64,000 nucleotides of DNA from an uncultured Prevotellaceae bacterium (GTDB taxonomy: Bacteria; Bacteroidota; Bacteroidia; Bacteroidales; Bacteroidaceae): positions 62,001-126,000 of the forward strand of contig OMXV01000001.1 of assembly GCA_900315075.1 (NCBI GenBank), read 5' to 3'. Made by a program: the position numbers and the translations under genes. Positions 63,302-64,000 of the stretch are shown piece by piece. The notes below the pieces were generated by a model. The model saw only the letters and a list, made by a program, of their open reading frames with translations. It made no database searches and had not been told where the DNA came from. Position 1 is the first letter of the stretch; each line of letters begins with the position of its first letter.

Positions 63302-64000
63302 ATGTTAGAAGAACTGAAAGAAAAAGTGTTTCGTGCCAACCTCGACTTGGTAAAGCACAATTTAGTGATATTCACCTGGGGCAACGTGTCGGGAATCGAC
63401 CGTGAGAAAGGCCTTGTGGTGATTAAACCCTCTGGCGTGGACTACGACGTAATGAAAGCGTCAGACATGGTCGTTGTGGATTTAGAGACCGGCAAAGTGG
63501 TGGAGGGCGACCTCAACCCCTCTTCCGACACCCCTACCCACCTTGTTTTGTATCGTGCCTTCCCTGAACTGGGCGGTATCGTACACACTCACTCCACATA
63601 TGCCACCGCTTGGGCACAGGCAGGCAAGGACATCCCCAGCATAGGTACCACTCATGCCGACTATTTCCATGACTGCATTCCCTGCACCGACGACATGGTG
63701 GAGGCTCAGATGCCCGAATATGAGAAAGAGACTGGCGTAGTAATCGTTGAGCGTTTCCGCCGCGACAACATCAACCCTGTCCACACTCCAGCTGTGTTGG
63801 TGAAGAACCATGGCCCATTCTCCTGGGGCAAGAACCCCGACCAAGCTGTCTATCATGCTGTGGTGGCAGAGCAGGTCGCTAAGATGGCATTTGTATCGTT
63901 CTGCGTGAATCCCGACACAACGATGAATCCCCTCCTCATCGAGAAGCATTTTTCGCGTAAGCATGGCCCCAACGCCTATTACGGACAGAAGAAGAAGCAA
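63302..64000 (+). CDS. araD: L-ribulose-5-phosphate 4-epimerase, 3' end cut by window
   Basis: The frame from ATG 63302 stays open to the last base, giving 233 residues with no stop. The family length is about 230, so only the very end is missing. It belongs to the class II aldolase/epimerase family: SGVDYDV, the zinc-binding HTHS in [28 protein letters not shown], and NHGPFSWG. It converts L-ribulose 5-phosphate to D-xylulose 5-phosphate, the last step of arabinose entry into the pentose phosphate pathway. It lies downstream of an AraR-like gene. Confidence 0.92.
   Translation, partial: MLEELKEKVFRANLDLVKHNLVIFTWGNVSGIDREKGLVVIKPSGVDYDVMKASDMVVVDLETGKVVEGDLNPSSDTPTHLVLYRAFPELGGIVHTHSTYATAWAQAGKDIPSIGTTHADYFHDCIPCTDDMVEAQMPEYEKETGVVIVERFRRDNINPVHTPAVLVKNHGPFSWGKNPDQAVYHAVVAEQVAKMAFVSFCVNPDTTMNPLLIEKHFSRKHGPNAYYGQKKKQ

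Noticed and set aside
63482-64000. A minus-strand open frame at the window end
   Set aside because: It is antisense to araD, which shows strong family motifs on the plus strand.

Overview
The window looks like chromosome from a member of the Bacteroidales, most likely a Prevotella-type bacterium. Four things point there: Bacteroidetes promoters (TTTG, about 20 bp, TAnnTTTG) ahead of many genes with weak Shine-Dalgarno signals; a giant SprA, the type IX secretion translocon; an UpxY/NusG-type antiterminator; and an arabinose cluster run by a Nudix-derived regulator. This is inferred from gene content, not from a marker gene. No rRNA, tRNA, CRISPR array or insertion sequence was seen.

Layout. 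1-3258: glycine cleavage P-protein (two subunits) and a dihydrolipoamide dehydrogenase. 3367-3600: a promoter and a long rod-shaped RNA that I could not assign to a known riboswitch, followed by riboflavin synthase. 4333-8738 (minus): a small anchored protein and an alpha-L-rhamnosidase with an unexpected barrel-like C-terminus. 9240-11339: two tandem small lipoprotein genes, the first broken by one in-frame TGA, and a Sel1-repeat protein. 11885-20140 (minus): ruvA-sprA.

20553-45613 is the most unusual part: a one-direction run of 17 genes headed by an UpxY-type antiterminator. It encodes an SrfB-like actin/Hsp70-fold ATPase, an SrfC-like P-loop GTPase, a membrane-anchored subtilisin, a second GTPase with a repeated helical motif, a vWA protein, two pairs of Ig-like repeat proteins and several anchored or exported proteins of unknown function. 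The likely sum is an NTP-driven envelope-spanning machine. Its function is not known to me and is not asserted.

45982-55374: housekeeping genes (ddh, an HD hydrolase, menA, an unlisted 56-residue membrane protein, an RluA-type pseudouridine synthase, an ABC-F ATPase with one degenerate ATP site, grpE, dnaJ, folC). 55471-59244: galactose use (galM, MFS transporter, galK). 59521-64000: arabinose use (lipoprotein mutarotase, sodium symporter, AraR-like regulator, araD cut by the window end).

Three families of short intergenic repeats recur (GTTGACAAG/ACGAG units, GGTTATGAGGT palindromes, GAGTACTCGGAAT units). Some run into coding ends, at the start of lpdA and the end of the HD gene.
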